Made by a program: the position numbers and the translations under genes. The notes under the pieces were generated by a model. The model worked only from the letters and a program-made list of their open reading frames with translations. It did not search any database and was not told the DNA's origin. Shown piece after piece: positions 39,981 to 45,090 of a stretch of 45,090 nucleotides of DNA. The DNA is from a virus: the IMG/VR virus record IMGVR_UViG_3300037041_001257, positions 1 to 45,090 of that record. One strand, 5' to 3'. The stretch's first letter is position 1; every line of letters starts with the position of its first letter.

Positions 39981-40879
39981 TAAGTAGCCTTTACCACGTT
40001 ATAAATAGTAACCATACTCTGCAAAGTTTTTGTGTTCTCAATCTTGTCGATCATGTATTGGCGATCCTTGCCTAACTTTTCAAAGAATTCAGGGCCAGCC
40101 GTTGACACGTATTCAGCTAACTCAGAACGAAGGTCTTCAATGTCACGCTCAAATTCAGGCTCGATGGGTTGGTCAATCGTCGTAGTCGCAACATATTCGG
40201 TAGCAGCATAGATAGGTTTCGTGGGCTGAGGAATAGCAGAAAATTCAGCGTCTATTGCTTTTTCCATTTCGTCTTGTATGTAAAACGATGAAAAGGATTC
40301 AGGAAACGCCCATCGAAAAGCATTAGCCACAGCGCACTTGTCTAACATTAGCTGAGGCGATACTTTCCAATTGGAGATTGGAGTACCCTCTTTACCTGTT
40401 TTACAAAACTCCCAAAATCGAGCACGATAGGTGATTTTTGCTTGCCCACGTCTTTTTACCCATGCAATAGAAGTATAGCTTGGCTTCTCTCTGCCAGTAG
40501 CGATGTCAACATATTTTTCAGGTAGACATTCAACTCCCCAGTCTTCAAGCTGTCCTGTTTTTTGAGCCATTTGAACAAAGAAAAGGTAATTGAATATGAC
40601 AGTACCCTTAAGCTCTTTTCGCTGAGACTGACTATTCCAGCTATCGTGTGCAATGAGGTATATTTGATTCAATCGAGGATCTGCACCAGTCAACTGGCAC
40701 TTGCTGATAAAATCTACAAAATAGATATCATCAAGATTAGGGTTAGCTTGTTTCATAAGCTGTAAATAGGCACGATCCATTTCACGCTTAATTTGATTCT
40801 TAGGCATGTTTACAAGGCTCATAAGATGATCAATGGAATTGGGATCTAGTGTTGCTAATGCAGTATTGTTTTCGTTCAT
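39980..40879 (-). CDS. bet: Single-strand annealing protein, Bet/RecT-like
   Basis: 299 residues from the ATG at 40879; the TTG at 40891 contains the RBS GGAG. Family motifs: FVDFISKCQLTGADPRLNQIYLI, TVIFNYLFFVQMAQKTG, ARFWEFC, and the segment NWKVSPQLMLDKCAVANAFRWAFPE are typical of the Bet family. It should anneal complementary single strands in recombination-dependent replication. No lambda-Exo-like partner is seen nearby. Promoter TTGACA/TAATTA lies upstream. Confidence 0.9.
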   Translation of the reverse strand: MNENNTALATLDPNSIDHLMSLVNMPKNQIKREMDRAYLQLMKQANPNLDDIYFVDFISKCQLTGADPRLNQIYLIAHDSWNSQSQRKELKGTVIFNYLFFVQMAQKTGQLEDWGVECLPEKYVDIATGREKPSYTSIAWVKRRGQAKITYRARFWEFCKTGKEGTPISNWKVSPQLMLDKCAVANAFRWAFPESFSSFYIQDEMEKAIDAEFSAIPQPTKPIYAATEYVATTTIDQPIEPEFERDIEDLRSELAEYVSTAGPEFFEKLGKDRQYMIDKIENTKTLQSMVTIYNVVKAT

Positions 40880-40914
40880 TTGCTTCTCCAATGGTTTATT
40901 TTTAGTACATCTTT

Positions 40915-40943
40915 TAATTACATTAAAACAATCACACTGTCAA
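40915..40943 (-). promoter_or_regulatory. Strong sigma70-type promoter for the bet operon
   Basis: On the minus strand: TTGACA (40943-40938), 17-base spacer, TAATTA (40920-40915). Transcription would begin near 40908, about 29 bases before the ATG at 40879. It starts a second minus-strand transcript of tightly overlapping genes. Confidence 0.75.
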
Positions 40944-41189
40944 CTATTTACCTTGTGGATATTGTTCTTTTATCATCGTGTCGATTTGATCGCATGTCTC
41001 AATCACAGTCTCAGTATTCCCGTCAACAAAACCAATCTTAGTTTTTTGCTCTGCATTGTCGATTAAGTTGTCCTGATACCATTGAATCGTATTCGTATTG
41101 ATTCGAATGGGCATCCCAAGAAAACCATGAAGGGTAATGAATGAAGGCAGAGATATGATGATTACAAGATTTTTAGCAAATTGAATCAC
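40944..41189 (-). CDS. Small protein with N-terminal membrane helix (GTG start)
   Basis: 81 residues. Start GTG at 41189, with AGGAG eight bases before. An N-terminal hydrophobic region (FAKNLVIIISLPSFITLHGFLG) is followed by a polar domain. Overlaps the glycosyltransferase gene by 17 bases. It could be a signal-anchored periplasmic protein. Unknown family. Confidence 0.55.
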   Translation of the reverse strand: MIQFAKNLVIIISLPSFITLHGFLGMPIRINTNTIQWYQDNLIDNAEQKTKIGFVDGNTETVIETCDQIDTMIKEQYPQGK

Positions 41190-42207
41190 TTTGCATAGCT
41201 CCTAGTCTTGCGTGGGCTTCTGCTATCACCAGCATGTTAGCGGGTGTCGTAGTGTACTTGTCTTGCTCGGAGAAAAGGCGAGGCGTCCATTTGTTTTTAA
41301 GTGCTTCTAAAGCATATTTTTTCATGCCTTGAAAATCACCCTTGAGCCTTGCGATATAAGCTAGCTCACACCAAGATTCTGACCAGGTCGAATCTATAGT
41401 TAAAAGTTGTTCGCTTAAAGCAATAGCTGTCTCAGTATCACCGATATGCTGTGACCATCTAGCGGCCCTCCAAAAGCAATGAGCTAACTCAACACCCCAT
41501 GCCTGTTCATTGCAGTCAATAGCTCGCCTGATGTATTCACGATACCATTTGATAGCTTCGGGATAATCGCCAATGTCAACATGTTCGTTAGCCCAATAGA
41601 ACATTGATCTAAACGAAGGGTAAATTTCTTTTCTCAGGATCCTTCGGTTTCGCTCACCGCCATGTTCTTGTCCATCGTGCATACCTGGATGATGCTTAAT
41701 CTCAATCGCTGTCTCATTCATGATATTGAGGGACCATGAGAAGTGAATCACTTCATGGACATTTCCGACATACTTGATACCTAGGCCAGTTTTCCACAAT
41801 TTGTAGCTAATGAAAAATGACGTATCGGAATTGTGATATTTGAACGCATAAATATCAGCGGGATTTTCTAATACGTAGGCGCGAAGATTCTCAGGAGCAA
41901 GATAAGTATCATCGGCGTCAATTGATAGGATGTAGTCAACTCCTTCGCTCTCGAGGAGCTTCACATACTGATTCCTAGCTTGGGCAAAATCTTCAAGGCG
42001 TCCTTCACTGTCAGACGCATCAAGATACGTGACGACACGTCCTGGAATTCCAAATTCAGCGATCATGCTTGTTGCAATCTCAACTGTGTTGTCTGTCGAT
42101 CCCGTGTCAACAATACACACTGAATCAACATGAGGCAGAAATGATCTTAAGCAGCGAGGTAAATCATGCGCTTCGTTTCGAACAATCAAGCCCAGTCCTA
42201 TTTTCAT
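41173..42207 (-). CDS. GT2 glycosyltransferase fused to TPR repeats
   Basis: 344 residues from the ATG at 42207, preceded by AGGA; the longer frame from 42273 lies in the HTH gene. MKIGLGLIVRNEAHDLPRCL, VCIVDTGSTDNTVEIA, and the metal site ILSIDADDTYLAPENL define a GT2 domain (about 1-220). TPR-like helices follow (YPEAIKWYREYIRRAI, DTETAIALSEQLLTI, LKGDFQGMKKYALEALK). TPR-linked GT2 enzymes act on proteins or LPS in bacteria. It is in the early, not late, operon, which separates it from the other four glycosyltransferases. Confidence 0.85.
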   Translation of the reverse strand: MKIGLGLIVRNEAHDLPRCLRSFLPHVDSVCIVDTGSTDNTVEIATSMIAEFGIPGRVVTYLDASDSEGRLEDFAQARNQYVKLLESEGVDYILSIDADDTYLAPENLRAYVLENPADIYAFKYHNSDTSFFISYKLWKTGLGIKYVGNVHEVIHFSWSLNIMNETAIEIKHHPGMHDGQEHGGERNRRILRKEIYPSFRSMFYWANEHVDIGDYPEAIKWYREYIRRAIDCNEQAWGVELAHCFWRAARWSQHIGDTETAIALSEQLLTIDSTWSESWCELAYIARLKGDFQGMKKYALEALKNKWTPRLFSEQDKYTTTPANMLVIAEAHARLGAMQSDSIC

Positions 42208-42469
42208 ATTCAATCCTATCTTCAAGGTCCCATATTCTTTTACCCGAAGTCCGACGTGGTATGGGATATCCACGGGCCTCTATTTCGTGAATTCTTAATC
42301 GCAGCGTTCTTAATGGGATTACAATTTTCTTTGACAATTTAAAGCGATTGTTTCCACACTCGATAAGCTTGGCCAAGACAAAATGGTATATCATGTCTGT
42401 TAGAGTTACTTCAGGCAGCTCTAAGCATTTTTCTAAAACCACTTTGTTGTAGCCAAAAGGTGTGCTCAT
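42164..42469 (-). CDS. Fis-like HTH protein 2
   Basis: 101 residues. FVLAKLIECGNNRFKLSKKIVIPLRTLRLRIHEIEARGYPIP matches the HTH_8/Fis pattern also seen in the protein at 38598. The C-terminus is basic (RRTSGKRIW). Overlaps the initiator-like gene by four bases and the glycosyltransferase gene by 44. Probably regulatory or accessory in replication. Confidence 0.65.
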   Translation of the reverse strand: MSTPFGYNKVVLEKCLELPEVTLTDMIYHFVLAKLIECGNNRFKLSKKIVIPLRTLRLRIHEIEARGYPIPRRTSGKRIWDLEDRIEYENRTGLDCSKRSA

Positions 42470-43353
42470 TTTACTTCTTCATCAAAGACGTGTTGTAATG
42501 CGTCATTGAACGCTTGTTTTGTATGTTTAATAGACCACTTTGCAGTCCCGCATAAATCTCTTTCCATTACATAATCGAAAAGCCAATCAATAGCCTTTAA
42601 TGCTACATCACCATGCTTGCTTATAAAATGATCAGTTATCGACAATATGTCATTTCTTTTGACATAAGATCTTAATTCAGGATTAGGGGTAAAAATGCTC
42701 ACCATTTTATTATGCTGAGGGGTAACTATTGGTTTAACTGTCTGAAGAGGCTGAAGGGGATTTGATTGCTTTTCAATGGGTATTTTATTTGAGTTTTCCT
42801 CTGGAACAAAAGAATCATCTAAATTATTAATAATGTGTGTGTCTTTTTGTCGTAGGCTTGGACTACGTCCTACACACGATTTTTGGTCTTTATTATTTTT
42901 TTTCTTCTTGGAGGACTGAATTTCCTCCGGGATAGAAGAAGGAAGATAACTAGTCGTCTCCCGACTATCTACAACTTGACACATAGTCGTCTCCCGACTA
43001 TCTACAACTTGACATGCTTTGCTCTCAACATAGCATTGAAATAGGTAATCGCTTATCGAATATGTGTTTTCAATTTTGAAACCAAATTCATCAAAATTGT
43101 TTTCGATCATAAGATATGATTTGTTTGAGAGAGATTTGATTGCTGATTTGATCGCTGATGATTTAAATTTGATCGCTGTAGAAATTTGATTCACACTGAC
43201 AGTGACTTTTGAATGATGAAAATCTTTAAAATTAAGTTGAGAGCCTAAATAAATTAAAAGAGATGTCTCAACTCCTGTTAGATCTTTAATCGTATAAATT
43301 GCTTCCAAACATCGGCCACCATGAAACGGATCAATTATTTTAGATTTTAACAA
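42466..43353 (-). CDS. Replication initiator-like protein (winged helix, TTG start)
   Basis: 295 residues. The start is TTG at 43353 with AAGGA eight bases upstream. The N-terminal part (1-110) looks like a winged helix-turn-helix: LTGVETSLLIYLGSQLNF, VSVNQISTAIKFKSSAIKSAIKSLSNKSYLMI. A polar linker of about 110 residues includes an 11-residue duplication (CQVVDSRETT). The C-terminal domain (about 215-295) resembles the DnaT/DnaD-like part of phage replication proteins. Its centre encodes iterons that may be the origin. First gene of the early operon. Confidence 0.65.
   Translation of the reverse strand: MLKSKIIDPFHGGRCLEAIYTIKDLTGVETSLLIYLGSQLNFKDFHHSKVTVSVNQISTAIKFKSSAIKSAIKSLSNKSYLMIENNFDEFGFKIENTYSISDYLFQCYVESKACQVVDSRETTMCQVVDSRETTSYLPSSIPEEIQSSKKKKNNKDQKSCVGRSPSLRQKDTHIINNLDDSFVPEENSNKIPIEKQSNPLQPLQTVKPIVTPQHNKMVSIFTPNPELRSYVKRNDILSITDHFISKHGDVALKAIDWLFDYVMERDLCGTAKWSIKHTKQAFNDALQHVFDEEVK
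42951..43014. repeat. Two 31-bp iterons with internal palindromes (candidate origin)
   Basis: The 31 bases starting at 42951 recur exactly at 42984 (33-base period). Each contains the perfect inverted repeat TAGTCG-TCTCC-CGACTA (42951-42967 and 42984-43000). A poly-T/AT-rich tract lies at 42886-42906. The iterons are inside the linker-coding part of the replication-protein gene, as the lambda origin lies within O. Confidence 0.65.
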
Positions 43354-43376
43354 AATTGAATTCCTTCTTGGAATCC

Positions 43377-43503
43377 CCTTGCGCTTAGTCTGACAACGAG
43401 TTAAGACTAGGTTTCAAGGAGAGTATGTTTCTCTTTGACGCAAAGATGGAAAGTGATTATTTCGCATCTAAGATTATACCCGATAAATTCGGGTATTTTT
43501 TTG
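43377..43503 (+). ncRNA. Possible structured RNA ending in an intrinsic terminator
   Basis: On the plus strand: CCTTG (43377-43381) with CAAGG (43415-43419), enclosing TAGTCT (43386-43391) with AGACTA (43404-43409). A GAGA/TCTC hairpin (about 43420-43433) and CTTTG-ACG-CAAAG (43433-43445) follow. A terminator hairpin closes it. No clear plus-strand promoter was found, and the same bases could instead be a structured minus-strand leader of the gene at 43353, so this is tentative. Confidence 0.35.
43476..43503 (+). terminator. Intrinsic terminator
   Basis: ATACCCGA (43476-43483) pairs with TCGGGTAT (43489-43496) around a five-base loop, followed by Ts to 43502. Oriented to the right although no plus-strand gene precedes it within 500 bases. 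It could block antisense transcription from the early operon region or end a small RNA. Confidence 0.75.
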
Positions 43504-43582
43504 TCTAAAGCATTTTAAAACATGAAATCTCGTTTCAACTTGATATATGGAATTACCTGAAATTGCTACATAAAAATGATCA

Positions 43583-43617
43583 TTGAAATTATATAAACAC
43601 TACGCTATACCTAGCGT
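43583..43617 (+). promoter_or_regulatory. Promoter with overlapping palindromic operator
   Basis: TTGAAA (43583-43588), 17-base spacer, TATACC (43606-43611). The perfect inverted repeat ACGCTA-TACC-TAGCGT (43602-43617) covers the -10. The overlap suggests repression by a bound dimer. The transcript would meet terminators within about 50-130 bases. Confidence 0.5.
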
Positions 43618-43663
43618 GTTGGGCCTTTGTGATCGCACTAGTTTATGTGGGCCTGATGGGATT

Positions 43664-43689
43664 AAGGCGGGTAAAACTGCCTTTTTTTT
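43664..43689 (+). terminator. Intrinsic terminator
   Basis: AAGGC (43664-43668) pairs with GCCTT (43679-43683); T-run 43682-43689. It would end a transcript of about 70 bases from the promoter at 43583. Confidence 0.7.
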
Positions 43690-43725
43690 ATGCATGTTTC
43701 GATAGTGTTTTCTGATATGAGAACT

Positions 43726-43756
43726 AAACGTCTATTTAATAAGTAGACGTTTTTTT
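43726..43756 (+). terminator. Second intrinsic terminator
   Basis: AAACGTCTA (43726-43734) pairs with TAGACGTTT (43744-43752), nine perfect pairs with a nine-base loop; Ts continue to 43756. Together with the previous terminator it insulates the resolvase gene from upstream transcription. Confidence 0.75.
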
Positions 43757-43797
43757 ATAACATGCTTAAGTAATACTCACCACGACTTTATGACGAC

Positions 43798-43826
43798 TTG
43801 AAGTCTTTAAGTCTCGTCTTTAAGAT
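43798..43826 (+). promoter_or_regulatory. Promoter with direct repeats for the resolvase-lysis operon
   Basis: TTGAAG (43798-43803), 17-base spacer, TAAGAT (43821-43826). The direct repeat GTCTTTAAG occurs at 43803-43811 and 43816-43824, and GACTT-G-AAGTC (43795-43805) is a palindrome. Several AGTC half-sites are packed here, suggesting regulation by a DNA-binding protein. Confidence 0.5.
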
Positions 43827-43858
43827 CTTTAGGAGATACCCTTTTAGAGAAAAACATA

Positions 43859-44344
43859 ATGCGTATAATTGGCATAGATCCAGGCGCAAAAGGAAATATC
43901 GTTGAATTAGACAGTGACAAAAGGACTTGTCGCTATCTCAACATGCCTTTGCTCCCAAATGACATCTTAGACTACGACAAAATAACAGAATCATTTCCCC
44001 TACAGCCAAGCATGATATTCATCGAACAAGTGCATGGGAGACAACCCTGGGGAGCTGGTAATGTTTTCACATTCGGGTACAACACGGGCCTCATCTCAGC
44101 ATGGCTTTACAAGAAGCCTCACACTCGTGTGCTCCCGCAGACATGGCAACAGCTAGCTCATATAGGTACGAGGGGCGATGACCCCAAATATCGCTCTTGG
44201 CAAGCATTCAGCCGGCTAAATCCCAAAGCGACAATCAAAAAGTCTCAAGATGGTCTCATTGACGCATATCATATAGCTCGATACGGGCTCTTCTTTTATC
44301 GCTGTGTGTTCCATGACGATTGGGAGTTTATCAAGTGCATATAA
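43859..44344 (+). CDS. RuvC-like Holliday junction resolvase
   Basis: 161 residues. IGIDPGAKGNIVELD provides the first acidic ligand (Asp7), MIFIEQVHGRQ the Glu56, and the C-terminal SQDGLIDAYHIARYG the last Asp pair (131, 135), as in RuvC/phage crossover junction endonucleases. It resolves branched DNA before packaging, which fits Bet-driven recombination. Overlaps the amidase gene by 10 bases. Confidence 0.88.
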   Translation: MRIIGIDPGAKGNIVELDSDKRTCRYLNMPLLPNDILDYDKITESFPLQPSMIFIEQVHGRQPWGAGNVFTFGYNTGLISAWLYKKPHTRVLPQTWQQLAHIGTRGDDPKYRSWQAFSRLNPKATIKKSQDGLIDAYHIARYGLFFYRCVFHDDWEFIKCI

Positions 44345-44766
44345 ACTGGAAAGACTTTTCAGGGCGCGAATTCGCAAGAGAGATCCGTCTAATCAACAAG
44401 CTTATCTTGCATTGCTCGGATAGTGATAACCCTCTTCACGACGATATATCTGTCATTAAGCAATGGCATCTCGAACGTGGGTTTATAGATGTGGGCTATC
44501 ATTTTTTCATAAAGAAGGATGGTACGATTCAAATTGGTAGACCTATATACATGATTGGCGCTCATTGTGCCGGTCAAAATCTTAGCTCTTTAGGAATATG
44601 TCTCTCAGGTAAAACAGCATTCACCGCAAAGCAATTCAAAGCAGCTAAACAACTTTGCATTAGCTTAAGAGATAACTACAAAATAAAAGATATTAATGTT
44701 TATCCACACAATCATTTCAATAAGAGCAAGACGTGCCCTAATTTTAATTTAGACAAGCTTCTCTGA
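44335..44766 (+). CDS. N-acetylmuramoyl-L-alanine amidase, T7-lysozyme-like (endolysin)
   Basis: 143 residues with a GTG start at 44335, eight bases after GGGAG; the TTG at 44320 is rejected. Zinc ligands: His26 in LILHCSDS, His125 in VYPHNHF and Cys134 in KTCPNF. Tyr55 in VGYHFFI and Lys132 match the catalytic helper residues of T7 lysozyme. It cuts the amide between MurNAc and L-Ala in peptidoglycan. No signal peptide, so a holin is needed. Followed directly by the C1 lipoprotein gene. Confidence 0.92.
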   Translation: MHINWKDFSGREFAREIRLINKLILHCSDSDNPLHDDISVIKQWHLERGFIDVGYHFFIKKDGTIQIGRPIYMIGAHCAGQNLSSLGICLSGKTAFTAKQFKAAKQLCISLRDNYKIKDINVYPHNHFNKSKTCPNFNLDKLL

Positions 44767-44777
44767 TATGGTACAAT
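44750..44777 (+). promoter_or_regulatory. Promoter for the C1 protease lipoprotein
   Basis: TAGACA (44750-44755), 16-base spacer, TGG then TACAAT (44772-44777), an extended -10. The start would fall near 44784, about 28 bases before the ATG. RBS AGGGAG at 44800-44805 area. This gives the cargo gene expression independent of the amidase promoter. Confidence 0.6.
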
Positions 44778-44811
44778 TCATTGTCATTTTTAATTTCAAA
44801 AGGGAGAATTT

Positions 44812-45090
44812 ATGAAGTGGTTTATGGCTATTTTTCTAAGCATTATGATGTTTGGCTGTAGTACAGCAAAAAAGGAAAACTTCTCAACAACACCCGTCTA
44901 TTCAGACACCGTTAAAGATTCAAGCGGCAATGTTTATCACACTGGCTTAAAAGTACCAGTGAATTTTAAACCTGCAAATGTAGTATCAGCACTTAAAACA
45001 CAGGTAGGCGCTTTGCCTGAGACATTCGACTGGAGAACTAAAGTTACACTCTCTCCAATTGAGAATCAAGGGTCCTGTGGAAGTTGTTGG
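44812..45090 (+). CDS. Papain-like (C1) cysteine protease lipoprotein, 5' part (continues at 1)
   Basis: Start ATG at 44812. The signal peptide [16 protein letters not shown] ends in a lipobox with Cys16 as the lipid-attachment residue. A polar spacer ([20 protein letters not shown] and onward) takes the place of a full inhibitory propeptide. The mature domain begins near LPETFDWR (residues 67-74). The last 127 bases repeat the first 127 of the window. The remainder of the gene, with His and Asn of the catalytic triad, is at 128-1054. Confidence 0.93.
   Translation, partial: MKWFMAIFLSIMMFGCSTAKKENFSTTPVYSDTVKDSSGNVYHTGLKVPVNFKPANVVSALKTQVGALPETFDWRTKVTLSPIENQGSCGSCW
44964..45090. repeat. 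Right copy of 127-bp exact terminal repeat
   Basis: Identical to 1-127. See the left copy for interpretation. Confidence 0.95.

Larger units (their letters stand above)
43354..43858. promoter_or_regulatory. 505-base divergent control region
   Basis: No gene of useful length lies here. It separates the minus-strand early operon from the plus-strand resolvase/lysis/protease operon. It holds, left to right: a potentially structured segment (43377-43445), a terminator (43476-43503), a TATAAT on the minus strand (43478-43473), a palindrome-covered promoter (43583-43617), two terminators (43664-43689 and 43726-43756), and a promoter with direct repeats (43798-43826). Confidence 0.7.

Noticed and set aside
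42951-43014. Two palindromic repeats with 33-base period looking like a CRISPR fragment
   Set aside because: The repeats are contiguous with no spacer of unique sequence, lie in frame in a gene, and only two copies exist.
43690-43746. 18-codon frame (MHVSIVFSDMRTKRLFNK) between two terminators
   Set aside because: No RBS and it runs into the terminator stem; not enough to call a leader peptide.
1-45090. Integrase, repressor, transposase, tRNA or CRISPR array
   Set aside because: I looked for them through protein motifs and clover-leaf or repeat patterns by eye and saw none; a tRNA scan would be needed to exclude tRNAs fully.

Overview
The window is a complete, circularly permuted genome of an AT-rich, contractile-tailed bacteriophage (Caudoviricetes, myovirus type). 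The first 127 bases are repeated exactly as the last 127, so the sequence closes into a 44,963-bp circle. One gene, a papain-like lipoprotein, crosses the join. The head, sheath, baseplate and terminase genes define it as a phage. I see no integrase, CI-like repressor, transposase, tRNA or DNA polymerase, so a lytic lifestyle relying on host replication is the simplest reading. Sec and lipoprotein signal peptides and a T7-type amidase point to a Gram-negative host. The secreted proteases remind me of enzymes from Bdellovibrio-like predators, but that host guess rests on recollection of family features, not on a search.

Layout. (1) 43,859-45,090 and 1-3,092, plus strand: a RuvC-like resolvase, an amidase endolysin, then a cargo block with its own promoters: a C1 (papain) lipoprotein, a secreted HExxH protease, a staphylococcal-nuclease-like enzyme and a second, paralogous HExxH protease. 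(2) 3,089-6,477, minus strand: a secreted beta-sandwich protein, a run of very small unknown proteins, an Ala/Lys-rich protein and a lipoprotein. (3) 6,651-38,113, plus strand: a late operon of about 31 kb. It contains a ParB-like protein, a TET-associated-type glycosyltransferase, terminase, portal, a RmlB-like sugar dehydratase, MuF, two methyltransferases, a secreted Cys-rich protein, another glycosyltransferase, a protease/scaffold, cement and capsid proteins, connectors, sheath, tube, frameshifted tail chaperones, tape measure, baseplate, three paralogous fibres, a long collagen-like fibre, a beta-propeller, two more glycosyltransferases and small membrane proteins. (4) 43,353-38,263, minus strand: early genes, namely a replication-initiator-like protein with internal iterons, two Fis-like HTH proteins, a glycosyltransferase-TPR protein, a Bet/RecT annealing protein and a set of Cys-rich putative zinc proteins. 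(5) 43,354-43,858: a divergent control region with promoters, an operator-like palindrome and three intrinsic terminators.

Three themes deserve attention. First, an exported proteolytic cargo (one lipid-anchored cysteine protease and two gluzincins) sits directly beside the lysis gene. Its promoters are interleaved with RNA hairpins that can mask a ribosome-binding site or terminate read-through. Second, a scattered sugar-modification set (five glycosyltransferases, one nucleotide-sugar dehydratase, two methyltransferases) is threaded between structural genes, suggesting glycosylation of virion proteins and/or DNA. No TET/JBP oxygenase accompanies the TET-associated-type transferase. Third, collagen-like Gly-X-Y segments recur in a cement protein, the sheath, a fibre and the main tail fibre. 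Classical translational devices are also visible: a nested scaffold start, a -1 frameshift site, and initiator-gene iterons resembling the lambda O origin.
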